Shown piece by piece: positions 1-8,600 of a stretch of DNA of 14,876 bases (the first letter of the stretch is position 1; the number at the start of each line of letters is the position of its first letter). Source of the stretch: JBCCRH01 sp039208045 (GTDB lineage: Bacteria; Bacteroidota; Bacteroidia; Chitinophagales; Saprospiraceae); NCBI GenBank assembly GCA_039208045.1, contig JBCCRH010000102.1:1-14876 (forward strand), given 5' to 3'. A program made the translations under genes and the position numbers. The notes below the pieces were generated by a model. That model made no database searches and was not told the origin of the DNA. It was given only the letters and a program-made list of their open reading frames with translations.

Positions 1-1
1 A

Positions 2-589
2 TGGGAGATACCGGGCCTGAAGGCCGCTGTGCAATGCTATGGCACGCTGAACGACCCATCGGATACGGATGAGAAATGGACGGTGGAGTTAGCTTTTCCG
101 TGGAAGGTGCTGGAAGAAGCAGCGAAGCATGGAGGGCCACCCAAAGTGGGGGAGCAGTGGCGCGTCAATTTTTCGAGGGTACATTGGCGAATAGAGGCTG
201 CGGATGGCATTTACCGAAAGGTGATCGATCCGAGGACGGGTAAGCACTATCCAGAGTACAACTGGGTATGGTCGCCCCAGGGGGCTATTGCGATGCACCA
301 GCCGGAAACGTGGGGGTATGTGGAGTTTCGGGATCGCGTAGGGGCTGATCCGGTGGCGATGCCTGCAAGTGCTTTGGCAGAATGGCAATTGTGGCAGTTG
401 TATTATGCGCAACATAAGCTGCATAAGAAATATCAGCTATTTACTGGTGATTTGGGCGCGCTGGGGAAGTACAATTCTGGTATACAATGCTATGCTACCT
501 CGCATACTTTTGAGGCGTTTTTGAAAGTGGAATCCGCAACCATCTTCATCCGAGAGGATGGTAAAATAACTATCTTGCACACAAAATAG
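2..589 (+). CDS. CBM9-like carbohydrate-binding protein, C-terminal part (5' end outside window)
   Basis: The open frame runs in from the window edge (first whole codon at base 2) to TAG at 587-589, giving 196 residues of a longer protein. Seen: the segments TVELAFPWKVL and WRVNFSRVHW, then NWVWSPQGAIAMHQPETWGY, an order I associate with the 'carbohydrate-binding family 9-like' proteins of Bacteroidota, where such proteins are usually about 350 residues long. The ATG at base 29 is internal to the conserved region and is unlikely to be the real start. Family knowledge: CBM9-type domains are beta-sandwiches that bind sugar chain ends; this standalone type has no known catalytic activity. The next gene begins 4 bases after the stop and encodes a glycosidase-like lipoprotein, so co-transcription and a shared role in glycan binding and breakdown are inferred. 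The signal peptide, if any, lies outside the window. The substrate cannot be told from sequence. Confidence 0.8.
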   Translation, partial: WEIPGLKAAVQCYGTLNDPSDTDEKWTVELAFPWKVLEEAAKHGGPPKVGEQWRVNFSRVHWRIEAADGIYRKVIDPRTGKHYPEYNWVWSPQGAIAMHQPETWGYVEFRDRVGADPVAMPASALAEWQLWQLYYAQHKLHKKYQLFTGDLGALGKYNSGIQCYATSHTFEAFLKVESATIFIREDGKITILHTK

Positions 590-593
590 GAGC

Positions 594-1727
594 ATGAATA
601 AACGCGATTTCTTGAAGCAGTTATCTCTAGCCGGTCTTTCGTTAGGCCTTCCAAGTGTGTTATTTCAGGCTTGTTCGACTCCTGCTACGCCGCCTTCCCT
701 CAAAAATTGGCTTTGGGCTCGACCCAAATCCGACTGGAGCCTCAACGACTGGAAGCGCCAATTAGCGAAAGCTAAACAGCATGGAATTAGTGCCATCCTC
801 CTAGAAGTGTACAATGGAACCAATACCTTCTACGAAGGCGGTCAACTTCCCATGAAAACCAATTTGCTGGAACAGCTCCTCCCCATCTGCCACAGCACGG
901 GCCTCGAACTGCATGCCTGGATGTGGACGATGCCCTGCAATGCCCCAGCTATCATCGAGCAGCACCCCGATTGGTATGCCGTCAATGGACTTGGGCAGCC
1001 CGCGCATACGCATCCCGCTTATGTTGGCTATTACAAATTCCTTTGTCCTTGCCATCCTGAAGTGCAAGCTTTTGTGCAAGGGAATGTACGCTCCTTAGCC
1101 CGTATAGCGGAGCTAGATGGGATACACCTCGACTATGTGCGGCTGCCAGATGTCATCCTAGCGGAAGGCCTACAGCCCAACTACAATATTGTGCAAGACC
1201 GAGAATATCCGGAGTATGATTACTCCTATTCCACCAATTGCAGGGCGCAATTTAAAGCACAAACTGGAATTGACCCATTGGAGGATTTAGAAGACCCTTC
1301 CGCCAACCAGCAGTGGCGGCAGTTTCGGTACGATAGTATCAGTAAGCTGGTGAATAACTTTTTGGTGCCTGAAGCAAAGAAAGCTAACAAGATGATTACG
1401 GCAGCAGTATTCCCCAACTGGGAAAGCGTTCGCCAAGAATGGCACACCTGGAATTTGGATGCCTTCCTACCGATGCTATACAACAATTTCTACAATCGAG
1501 AAGTCGACTTTATCAAAGAGCATACCCAAAAGGCACTGGCTAGGATGGCTACCCCCAAGCCCGTATACAGCGGCTTATACCTCCCTGAGCTTTCCCCTGA
1601 ACAGATGAAAGCTGGCGCTCAAATGGGCTTAGAGGGTGGGGCGAGCGGCTTAGCTTTTTTTGAAATCGGGAGCATGACCGATGCACATTGGGAGGAGCTA
1701 CCGCACAATCTGCACATCCCCCTTTAA
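594..1727 (+). CDS. Lipoprotein glycosyl-hydrolase-like protein (GHL10/family 10-like TIM barrel)
   Basis: 377 residues. The N-terminus has a KR variant of a twin-arginine motif (KRDFLK, residues 3-8), a hydrophobic stretch, and a possible lipobox ending at Cys27 (LFQAC), so it is probably a membrane-anchored lipoprotein exported by Tat or Sec. The body looks like a TIM-barrel hydrolase: ILLEVYNGTNTFYEGG early, ELHAWMWTMP in the middle, and the family hallmark DGIHLDYVRLPD at residues 175-186, whose Asp180 and Arg183 lie where active-site residues occur in GHL10-type enzymes. Length suits a single-domain member. Known: the E. coli relative DigH (YddW) is a lipoprotein that cuts peptidoglycan glycan strands; whether this protein shares that substrate is not shown. 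The ATG at 594 is chosen because it begins the signal sequence. An AGGAG at 588-592 overlaps the upstream stop and sits only 1 base from the ATG, too close to be a normal Shine-Dalgarno site. The gene follows the CBM9-like gene closely, and its end overlaps the convergent adhesin gene. Confidence 0.78.
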   Translation: MNKRDFLKQLSLAGLSLGLPSVLFQACSTPATPPSLKNWLWARPKSDWSLNDWKRQLAKAKQHGISAILLEVYNGTNTFYEGGQLPMKTNLLEQLLPICHSTGLELHAWMWTMPCNAPAIIEQHPDWYAVNGLGQPAHTHPAYVGYYKFLCPCHPEVQAFVQGNVRSLARIAELDGIHLDYVRLPDVILAEGLQPNYNIVQDREYPEYDYSYSTNCRAQFKAQTGIDPLEDLEDPSANQQWRQFRYDSISKLVNNFLVPEAKKANKMITAAVFPNWESVRQEWHTWNLDAFLPMLYNNFYNREVDFIKEHTQKALARMATPKPVYSGLYLPELSPEQMKAGAQMGLEGGASGLAFFEIGSMTDAHWEELPHNLHIPL

Positions 1728-4700
1728 CAGCTCTACCCGCCCGTCCAAGAGTTGCAACTCGATCATATATACATACACCCCAATTGGTGCTTGCTGGCTG
1801 CCAATCATTCCATTCCAGCCATCATTATTGGCGGCTTCGTATACCAGAGAACCCCAGCGGTCAAATATTTTCACATCCCGTACTTCCAAGACAGAAGGCG
1901 CGGCGTATACTTCAAAGCGGTCATTGAATCCGTCATTATTGGGGGAGAAGGCGTTGGGGATGTAGGCCACCTTTGTTTTATCTACCAGAATGCTAATACT
2001 CGCCTCGTCAGTACACCCTTGTTCATCCGTAATCAACACTCGGTAGGTACCACTTTCTAAGGGGAGGAGCTCAGGATTCTGGCAATTGAGGCAACTCAAA
2101 CCAGCGGCAGGTGTCCACGTCCATATTGCACCATCAGTAAGGGTTTTATTGGGTTGGATATTTAGGCGGATAGATTCGCCCAAGTTAATATCGGTAGTTG
2201 AAGCGGTGAGCGAAATATTGAGGGGTTCTGGGGTGAGGAGTTCCACCTGTAGCGTGGTATCGCAAGCATTGGCGTCGGTAATAGCGATTTCGTAGGTTCC
2301 TCCAATCAGATTGGTAAATTGATCGTTGAGGCCCACCTCTGTATCATTGAGGACGATTTGAAAGGGTGCCACACCTCCTGCCAGATTTTGGATAGCGATG
2401 CTGCCATCATCAAAGACGTTACAGCTAGGGTCGATAGCAACTAGATCAAAAGTTAATTGGGGATCTTCCAGATTCCAATCGGCGGTGAGGGTACAGCCAT
2501 CAGCGCCTAGTATGCTTAGCTCGTATTGCCCTGGGCCTAGGGCATCTAGGGTAGGCAGGGTATTGGCCAGTGGAACCCCATTTTGTGTCCAGCTGTAGCT
2601 AAATGGTGGGACACCCGCTATGGGGGTTACCAGTAGTTGTCCGTCTTGGTCTCCATTGCAGGTGATGGGAATTACTTCCGTTTCTATTGTGATGCCTCCT
2701 TGGTCGGTCAGTTCAATGAGAATCGTATTAGCACAGCCATTATTATCCAGCACCGCTACTTCGTAGCTGCCTTCCAGCAGGTTGTCTTGTGTGGTTTGGT
2801 CAGGTTCCAGGGGAGTGCCTGTGGGGTTGGTCCAGCTTACGCTAAATGGTGCTTCGCCCTCGGTGATGGTGAGTGCGATACTTCCATTGGCTAATTCGCA
2901 GGTAGGATCTTCCGTTGTTGGTTCAATGAGGGGCAGTGGGAAGGGGATCAAAGGAAGCACTTGCTCGGCACTGGTACACGTATTGGCTGCAACGAGGCGA
3001 ATGGAGGTTTCCTGAAGGAGCGGGGTAGTCAGTGCTGTGGTTTCACTAAGCACTGCACCACCTTCATCGAGCCAGGTGTAGGCAAGAATCTGGTTGCCAT
3101 TTGCCGAAAGGCTAACCGTATCGCCCACACAAACACTAGGGATGCCTGCAATAGAAAATTCGATGGGGAGATCATTGATTATTAGAATCGTGTCTTCGAT
3201 AGTTCCACAATTATTGGTCAAACTAAGGATATAAGCTCCCGCCTGATCGATGGTTAGATTGGGCGTAGTAGCCCCCGTGTTCCAGAGAAAGTCACCTGCT
3301 ACGATGTCCGTTGGCAGCAGCGTGAGCACACTATCCGCGCATAAGAGTTGATCTGGCCCCAAATCAAGCGTTAATTCCCCATCTTCATCCGTCACGATGC
3401 TATAGCTCTGTACCCGATCCAGACAGTCTAAGCCCTGTAGGCTGGTTAGGCTCAGGATATAGGTACCTTCTGCCAGCTCATCAATGGATAGGTCATTACC
3501 GATAATCGTTCCTGAGGCATCTCGCCAAGCAATCGCAAAATCATTGGGATCGCCTTGCGAAAGCTCCACCTCAATACTTCCTGTTGTAGAATTGCAATCG
3601 ATATTAGTAATCGTCGATTCGAGCTGAATATCATCAACCACACGGATGTTAATCGTATCAACACTTGAAAACACACATTCTCCTGGCGTAATGCCAACCA
3701 CAAGGATCGTAGTATCAGCAGTTACTTCAACGAAAATAGAATTATCAAAAGGGTTAGCGGGTGGAAACAGGGATGGATTTTCTCCTGGTGGATAAAAGAT
3801 AAACCCGAAAACATTATCTGCGGGCACTCCTGATAATTGCACTAGCTCACCATTACAGACCAAGGTATCAGAAGCGAAGGCTTCAATATCAATAAGGTTT
3901 TCTGCTGCTACTACTACGATAGAATCTTGAATGCTCACACATTCGCGAGTGGCTGTGACATAGATCACCCCCGGCCCAGATAGCACGTAGGTATCTGCAA
4001 TGTACGTTTCTCCATTATACGTCCACTCGTAAAAGTCGGCATTACCGGGTGCTTGTAAAGCGGTTCGCTCTGTAATGCAGTTCAATACCGTATCAGGTAA
4101 CGACAAAAATACCTCCGGCAATGCCACTTCATACGGATCAGAAATGCCACATTCGCCATCTATTGTAATGACCACCTGGTACTCCCCTAGGCCAGCCGCT
4201 CCTCCTTCCACCTCGTACTGCTGATCCGTCGCCCCCACGATGGCCACCCCTTCTTTGAACCACTGATAGGTGGCGTCTGGGAAATCACTAGCTTCAAGCA
4301 CGAGATTTTCATCACAAGCAGAACCCGACAGAATTTCGACATCCCCCACAAAGGGCTGTTCAAAGATGACGGTTTCGTTGAGCACTAAATCATCCAGTAG
4401 GTAGTAGTTACCGAAAAAATTGATATTACTCGGAGGCAAAATGTCTGACGCACAGCTCCCCCCAATCGCGATGGCACGGATGTTAAAGGGCACCGAAAAT
4501 GTAATCTCCGCTTCGGACCATTGCCCCGGCTCGCCAGCTACACTCACCGTACCCAGCCGAACATACTGCGAGGCTCCTGAATTTTCTGGACAAGTGCTAG
4601 AGTTAAAAAATACATTGGTGCAGGTAGGCAGGCCATATACCGCTATTTCCACGGGCGATGGCGAGTACGTAAGGTCAGCGCCATCTAATTCAGGGAAAAT

Positions 4701-5210
4701 GAAGCCCAAGTCAAAGGTGAGCGTATACTCTTGCCCTGCTAGCAATGGCGTCTGTTCGATACAGGCGCCGATATACTCTCGGTATTGAGGGTCGGGACTG
4801 TAGTTGGTACCTACCCAAAAGCCTACGATTCCATTGCCGTCAGGGGCAGGGAATGGAATAGAATCGGGAAAGTTGGCAAAATAGCCACTAAAAGTCAGCT
4901 CATTCCAAACGTCCGTCGTCCCATTAGAGACCTGAAACCACGACTGGAGGCAGTTGGCTTGGTTAATACTCTCTGGCGAGCCAGAAGGTAGGCTAGATAG
5001 GCAATCTTCATCATTTTCATAATCTTCAAAAGAGGGGTTGGGTAAGAAAGAAGGGACGGATGCCGGAATGGTACAAACACACGCCGGATCGTTGAGGTCG
5101 ATCAGTCCATTGCCATCATCATCAATGGCGTTATCACAAATTTCTTGGCTCCATATACTCAGGGGTAAACAAACAAAAAGCAGGAATAAAAGCGGGTGAC
5201 GATAGTGCAT
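1698..5210 (-). CDS. Large secreted SprB-repeat protein with T9SS type B (CHU_C) sorting domain
   Basis: 1170 residues. A signal peptide (about residues 1-22, hydrophobic LLFLLFVCLPL) is followed by a Cys/Asp-rich motif, ICDNAIDDDGNGLID, ending near Cys44 and Cys46, a type often found right after the signal in large secreted proteins of this group. Residues about 55-285 form a Cys-rich domain opening with NPSFE, possibly a carbohydrate-binding-like beta-sandwich. Residues 290-1070 are Ig/PKD-like modules; four resemble SprB repeats, with their first Cys at residues 539, 771, 851 and 930, the last three at 79-80 residue spacing. The last 90 residues are a gliding-motility-associated C-terminal domain (YIPNAFSPNNDGFND, IFDRWGSLVYE, GWNG, ending GDVQIVR). 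Known: such proteins cross the outer membrane by T9SS and are attached to or released from the cell surface; SprB is a mobile gliding adhesin in Flavobacterium. A role in adhesion is inferred. No Shine-Dalgarno sequence precedes the ATG, as usual in Bacteroidota. It is not SprB itself, which is several times longer. Confidence 0.88.
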   Translation of the reverse strand: MHYRHPLLFLLFVCLPLSIWSQEICDNAIDDDGNGLIDLNDPACVCTIPASVPSFLPNPSFEDYENDEDCLSSLPSGSPESINQANCLQSWFQVSNGTTDVWNELTFSGYFANFPDSIPFPAPDGNGIVGFWVGTNYSPDPQYREYIGACIEQTPLLAGQEYTLTFDLGFIFPELDGADLTYSPSPVEIAVYGLPTCTNVFFNSSTCPENSGASQYVRLGTVSVAGEPGQWSEAEITFSVPFNIRAIAIGGSCASDILPPSNINFFGNYYLLDDLVLNETVIFEQPFVGDVEILSGSACDENLVLEASDFPDATYQWFKEGVAIVGATDQQYEVEGGAAGLGEYQVVITIDGECGISDPYEVALPEVFLSLPDTVLNCITERTALQAPGNADFYEWTYNGETYIADTYVLSGPGVIYVTATRECVSIQDSIVVVAAENLIDIEAFASDTLVCNGELVQLSGVPADNVFGFIFYPPGENPSLFPPANPFDNSIFVEVTADTTILVVGITPGECVFSSVDTINIRVVDDIQLESTITNIDCNSTTGSIEVELSQGDPNDFAIAWRDASGTIIGNDLSIDELAEGTYILSLTSLQGLDCLDRVQSYSIVTDEDGELTLDLGPDQLLCADSVLTLLPTDIVAGDFLWNTGATTPNLTIDQAGAYILSLTNNCGTIEDTILIINDLPIEFSIAGIPSVCVGDTVSLSANGNQILAYTWLDEGGAVLSETTALTTPLLQETSIRLVAANTCTSAEQVLPLIPFPLPLIEPTTEDPTCELANGSIALTITEGEAPFSVSWTNPTGTPLEPDQTTQDNLLEGSYEVAVLDNNGCANTILIELTDQGGITIETEVIPITCNGDQDGQLLVTPIAGVPPFSYSWTQNGVPLANTLPTLDALGPGQYELSILGADGCTLTADWNLEDPQLTFDLVAIDPSCNVFDDGSIAIQNLAGGVAPFQIVLNDTEVGLNDQFTNLIGGTYEIAITDANACDTTLQVELLTPEPLNISLTASTTDINLGESIRLNIQPNKTLTDGAIWTWTPAAGLSCLNCQNPELLPLESGTYRVLITDEQGCTDEASISILVDKTKVAYIPNAFSPNNDGFNDRFEVYAAPSVLEVRDVKIFDRWGSLVYEAANNDGWNGMIGSQQAPIGVYVYMIELQLLDGRVELLKGDVQIVR
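1701..1970 (-). other. T9SS type B C-terminal sorting domain (CHU_C) of the secreted protein
   Basis: Codes for residues 1081-1170 of the minus-strand protein. Key segments in order are IPNAFSPNNDG, KIFDRWGSLVYE, DGWNG, PIGVYVYMIEL and the terminal GDVQIVR. This matches the gliding-motility-associated C-terminal domain used as a T9SS signal. The final residues lie inside the 30-bp overlap with the glycosidase gene. Confidence 0.88.
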
Positions 5211-5610
5211 AGCAATAGCTTGGGTTTATCAAGTAATAGGGTGCTAATTCTTGCTTGTCTATAGTCTCCTATAAAATTAGGATAGATTTGGCCTCCAATC
5301 AACCGCCTTTTAGTGCAGTATTGAGCAAAACAGTCCATTTTGTGGCAGAAGAGGTCTGCTTACTGGCTGGCAGTCAGCCTGCTAACTGCTAATTGTCTAC
5401 TACTGTCTTGAAGGGGAAGCTTTGCGGGGCAAATGGGGTTTTATTTGATAGTTGACATTTGGGGGGGAGTATGGTAATTACCGTTCGTACCATATTTTTT
5501 ACCATTCAGCCCATTTTTACCAAAATATTTGAGGAAAAGAAGCTAACGTACTATTTTAAGGGCACAAGTATGTTCTTCTTTTCATTAGGATACACCTAAA
5601 ACAATCAGGT
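5211..5610. other. Divergent intergenic region, 400 bp, no gene seen
   Basis: It separates the start codons of the minus-strand adhesin and the plus-strand mosaic gene, so it must hold the promoters of both. The Bacteroidota -7 consensus TAnnTTTG occurs exactly once on the plus strand (TAGATTTG, 5283-5290), but it is 320 bases upstream of the mosaic gene and the nearest TTG (5255-5257) is 25 bases away, too far for a good -33 box. A one-mismatch -7 box for the minus strand (TAATTTTA, read from 5279 to 5272) has a TTG only 16 bases upstream, also off the usual spacing. A TTGACA lies at 5452-5457 without a good -10 partner. A small hairpin (GGCTG/CAGCC, 5365-5379) has no T-run. No convincing small ORF or RNA gene was found. 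In the frame of the mosaic gene, TAA at 5557-5559 closes the region and no ATG, GTG or TTG lies between it and 5611. Confidence 0.7.
5470..5522. promoter_or_regulatory. Cluster of TACC/GGTA half-sites (possible operator or hairpin)
   Basis: Within 53 bases there is a 10-bp perfect palindrome GGTAATTACC (5473-5482), an inverted repeat TATGGTA (5470-5476) / TACCATA (5488-5494) followed directly by six T, and two further direct copies of TTTTTACCA (5496-5504 and 5514-5522). A run of seven G (5461-5467) lies just before it. The sequence pattern is certain; the role is not. It lies 89-141 bases upstream of the mosaic gene start, a plausible place for a regulator to bind or for a leader hairpin. 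The stem is A+T-rich, so it would be a weak intrinsic terminator. Confidence 0.35.
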
Positions 5611-8600
5611 ATGAAAATTACGATTTTCAATGGCTCCAATTACGAAGGCGATAGCCAAACCCTATCACTCGGTCGGCACGATATCGATGTACTCAGAAGT
5701 GGTATAGGTAACGATAGGCTACGATCCATACAGATTCCTCCAGGTTTGCAAGCACGTGTGTATAGAGATAACTTCAAAGTAGAGCGTGGTGTGTTGACTG
5801 AATCTACGCCATCAGTCAGTGCAGCTATTGGTGCCACCTCTTCCATTGTGGTAGAATTAAACCCCGCCTATCCGTTCTATATTCAAGCAAAACATAGTCA
5901 GAAAGCGCTACAAGCAGCGGATCGATCACAGGCTAATAATGCCACGGTCAAGCAATATACCTTTCAGCGGCAGCCTTATCAGCAGTTTAAGTTAGAGGTG
6001 TTAGAAGATGGTTATTATAAAATCATAGCGACCCATAGCCAAAAAGTACTCGCATCAGAAGATGGAAGCACCGACTTGCATTCAAAAATAGTGCAGCAAG
6101 ACTGGACGAATGAAGCACATCAAAAGTGGGCGTTGGAATGGCAAGAATCAGATGGCGCATTAAAAATAACGTCTAAGAAAGGAGAGGGTGAAAGTAGGGT
6201 GATCGACATCAGTGGAGGAGGCATGGCAGATGGTGCTAATGCACAATTGTATACTTGGCATGGAAAAGACAATCAACGCTTTCTACTCATTAGTAAGCCC
6301 AACTTACAAGTAACCAACCCTTCAGACAAGCGCTCGACTAGCTCTGTAAATTTGCAAGACCCAGCCATTACTGCGGGTAGTGAGCAAGGAGTGTTTGCCT
6401 ATTTTATGGATGAGCTGTTGAGCCAGCCCGTTTCCGATGCTACTTCGGTACCACCGGGAGACTATTGGATACAGCTCACTACCGCTGATGGACAGACAAC
6501 AGCCAAAAAGGTGACAGTACCCACGCTGGCGCTGCCAGAATTAGGCAAACAGTACGGTATTTATACCAGACACAACTTACCCATCGGTATCAGAGACAAT
6601 AGCAATGCTGAGCATGGCATGCTAGAGCAGCAAGCCATTCATCCTACCAACTACACGCAGCACTTTGAATTTATTGCTATTGAAGATGGCCTGTTTAAAA
6701 TCAAAAATGTCTATACCGGTAAATTTATAAGTGCTGATCCTACTACCAATCACGATGAGGGTAATATCGTTCTAAATGACTGGCAAGACCAGGATTATCA
6801 AAAGTGGAACATCATTCCTGGTGAAGACGGAAAATATAGTTTCACGGTACTAAGCAACGGGAAAGCGCTTGACCTGAGAGATGCAGGCACAGCTGAGGGC
6901 ACGCGCATTCAACAGTGGACTTATGTCTCCAATGTATTCAATCAGCTATTCCGCTTAGAGCTATTGCCTCCAATTGTAAATCTAGTCATCACTAATCCTT
7001 CGGAAACTCGTCAGGAAAGAGTGGTAGACTTACGTGATCCAGCTATCACAGCAGGTAGCGAAGCGGGCAAGTTTACTTATTTTGCCGATAAAGCCCTGAC
7101 TCAACCCATACCTGATGGTCAAAAAGTAGGCCCAGGCGAGTATTGGATACTGCTCACTACGGCTGATGGGCGTACTATTGCTAAAAAGGTAACGGTACCA
7201 GCGGCCGTCCTACCAGAATTGGGTAAGCAGTATGGTATTTACACCAAAAGACACAATCTGCCTATTGGTATAAAAGATAATAGCACGGCTGAAAATAGCA
7301 CGGTAGAGCAGCAAGCTATACACCCCACCAATTATACCCAGCATTTCGAATTTATTCCTGTAGAAGATGGATGGTTTAAAATCAAAAATGTCTACAGTGG
7401 TAAATTCCTAAGTGCCGACCCGGAAACCAACCAAGACGAGGGAAATATCTTTCTAAACGACTGGAAAGACCAAGACTATCAGAAATGGAAGATTATCCCA
7501 AACGAGGATGGGCTATACAGCTTTACTCTAAAAAGCAATGAGAAAGCACTAGATTTAAGGGAAGGAGCAGCATTGGTAGGTACCCGTATTCAGCAATGGA
7601 GGTATGTATCTGGCGTTTTCAACCAGTTATACCGACTAGAGCCACTGCCAGAAATTGTCAATTTAGTCATTAACAACCCGCTGGAAACGAGATTGAACCG
7701 GGAAATCAACCTGCACGATCCAGCCATTACAGCAGGTAGTGAAGAAGGGCGATTTCTTTATTTCAGAGATGCCGCCTTGACTCAACCTATCGCAGAAGGC
7801 CAAATGGTTAGTCCTGGTTTCTATTGGATCCTGCTTATTACGGCTGATAATCGAACCATTGCTAAAAAGGTTACGGTACCCGTTTTATTGCTGCCCAAGC
7901 TCGTTATCACGAATCCACCAATGGTTTGTATAGGTGTCCCTGTAGACCTTACGGCGGATGCCATTGTTGCGGGGAGTAATGCGGGCACTCGGTCTTACTA
8001 TTTAGACAAGGCGCTTACGCAAGCCGTCAGCAACCCGGAAGCTGTTGAGCACGGCACGTACTATATAAAGTTATTGGTTGGAGGAGATCGATATTCGGTT
8101 GCGAGCGTAGCAGTGACGATTTTTGAAGTACCTCAATTAGACATTCACCCACCAGCACCCGTTTGCTGGGATCACCTCGTTGATCTCACTGCAAAAAGTA
8201 TTACGGAAGGTAGCAATGGCACTTCATATGCCTATTTCCTGGATCCCGAGTTGACGCAACCGGTACCAGACCCAAAGGCCGTGGGAACAGGAACCTACTA
8301 TATCGAACTGACGACAAAAGATGGATGTAAAACATCGAAATCGGTTCAAGCCGTCATTAAGCCAGAACCTGTCCTGGAAGTGGCTGATCCTCCTGCTGTT
8401 TGTTGGGACAAAAAAGTAGACCTCACCACTGAAGGAGTCGTTACGGCCCAAGATGAAGGGACGCTTGCCTATTTTAAAGACGAAGCTTGTACACAAGCTG
8501 TTGCTACGCCAACAGCAGTAGCAGACGGTACCTATTACGTTCAACTTAAAGTGCCAGATGGCTGCACCAAAGCAAAGGCGGTAAAAGCGACCATTTGGCC

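Noticed and set aside
4420..4788. 122-residue plus-strand reading frame
   Set aside because: It is fully inside and antisense to the well-supported secreted SprB-repeat protein, and its product resembles nothing known.
5365..5379. GGCTG/CAGCC hairpin as a terminator
   Set aside because: The stem is only five pairs and is not followed by a T-run.
5470..5500. Hairpin followed by six T as an intrinsic terminator
   Set aside because: The stem is seven mostly A/T pairs with an 11-base loop, and it lies between divergent genes where no transcript needs to end; a regulatory role is at least as likely.
5611..7900. Ricin-like toxin
   Set aside because: Only the lectin-type beta-trefoil fold is suggested; no N-glycosidase or ADP-ribosyltransferase active-site motif was recognised in the rest of the protein.
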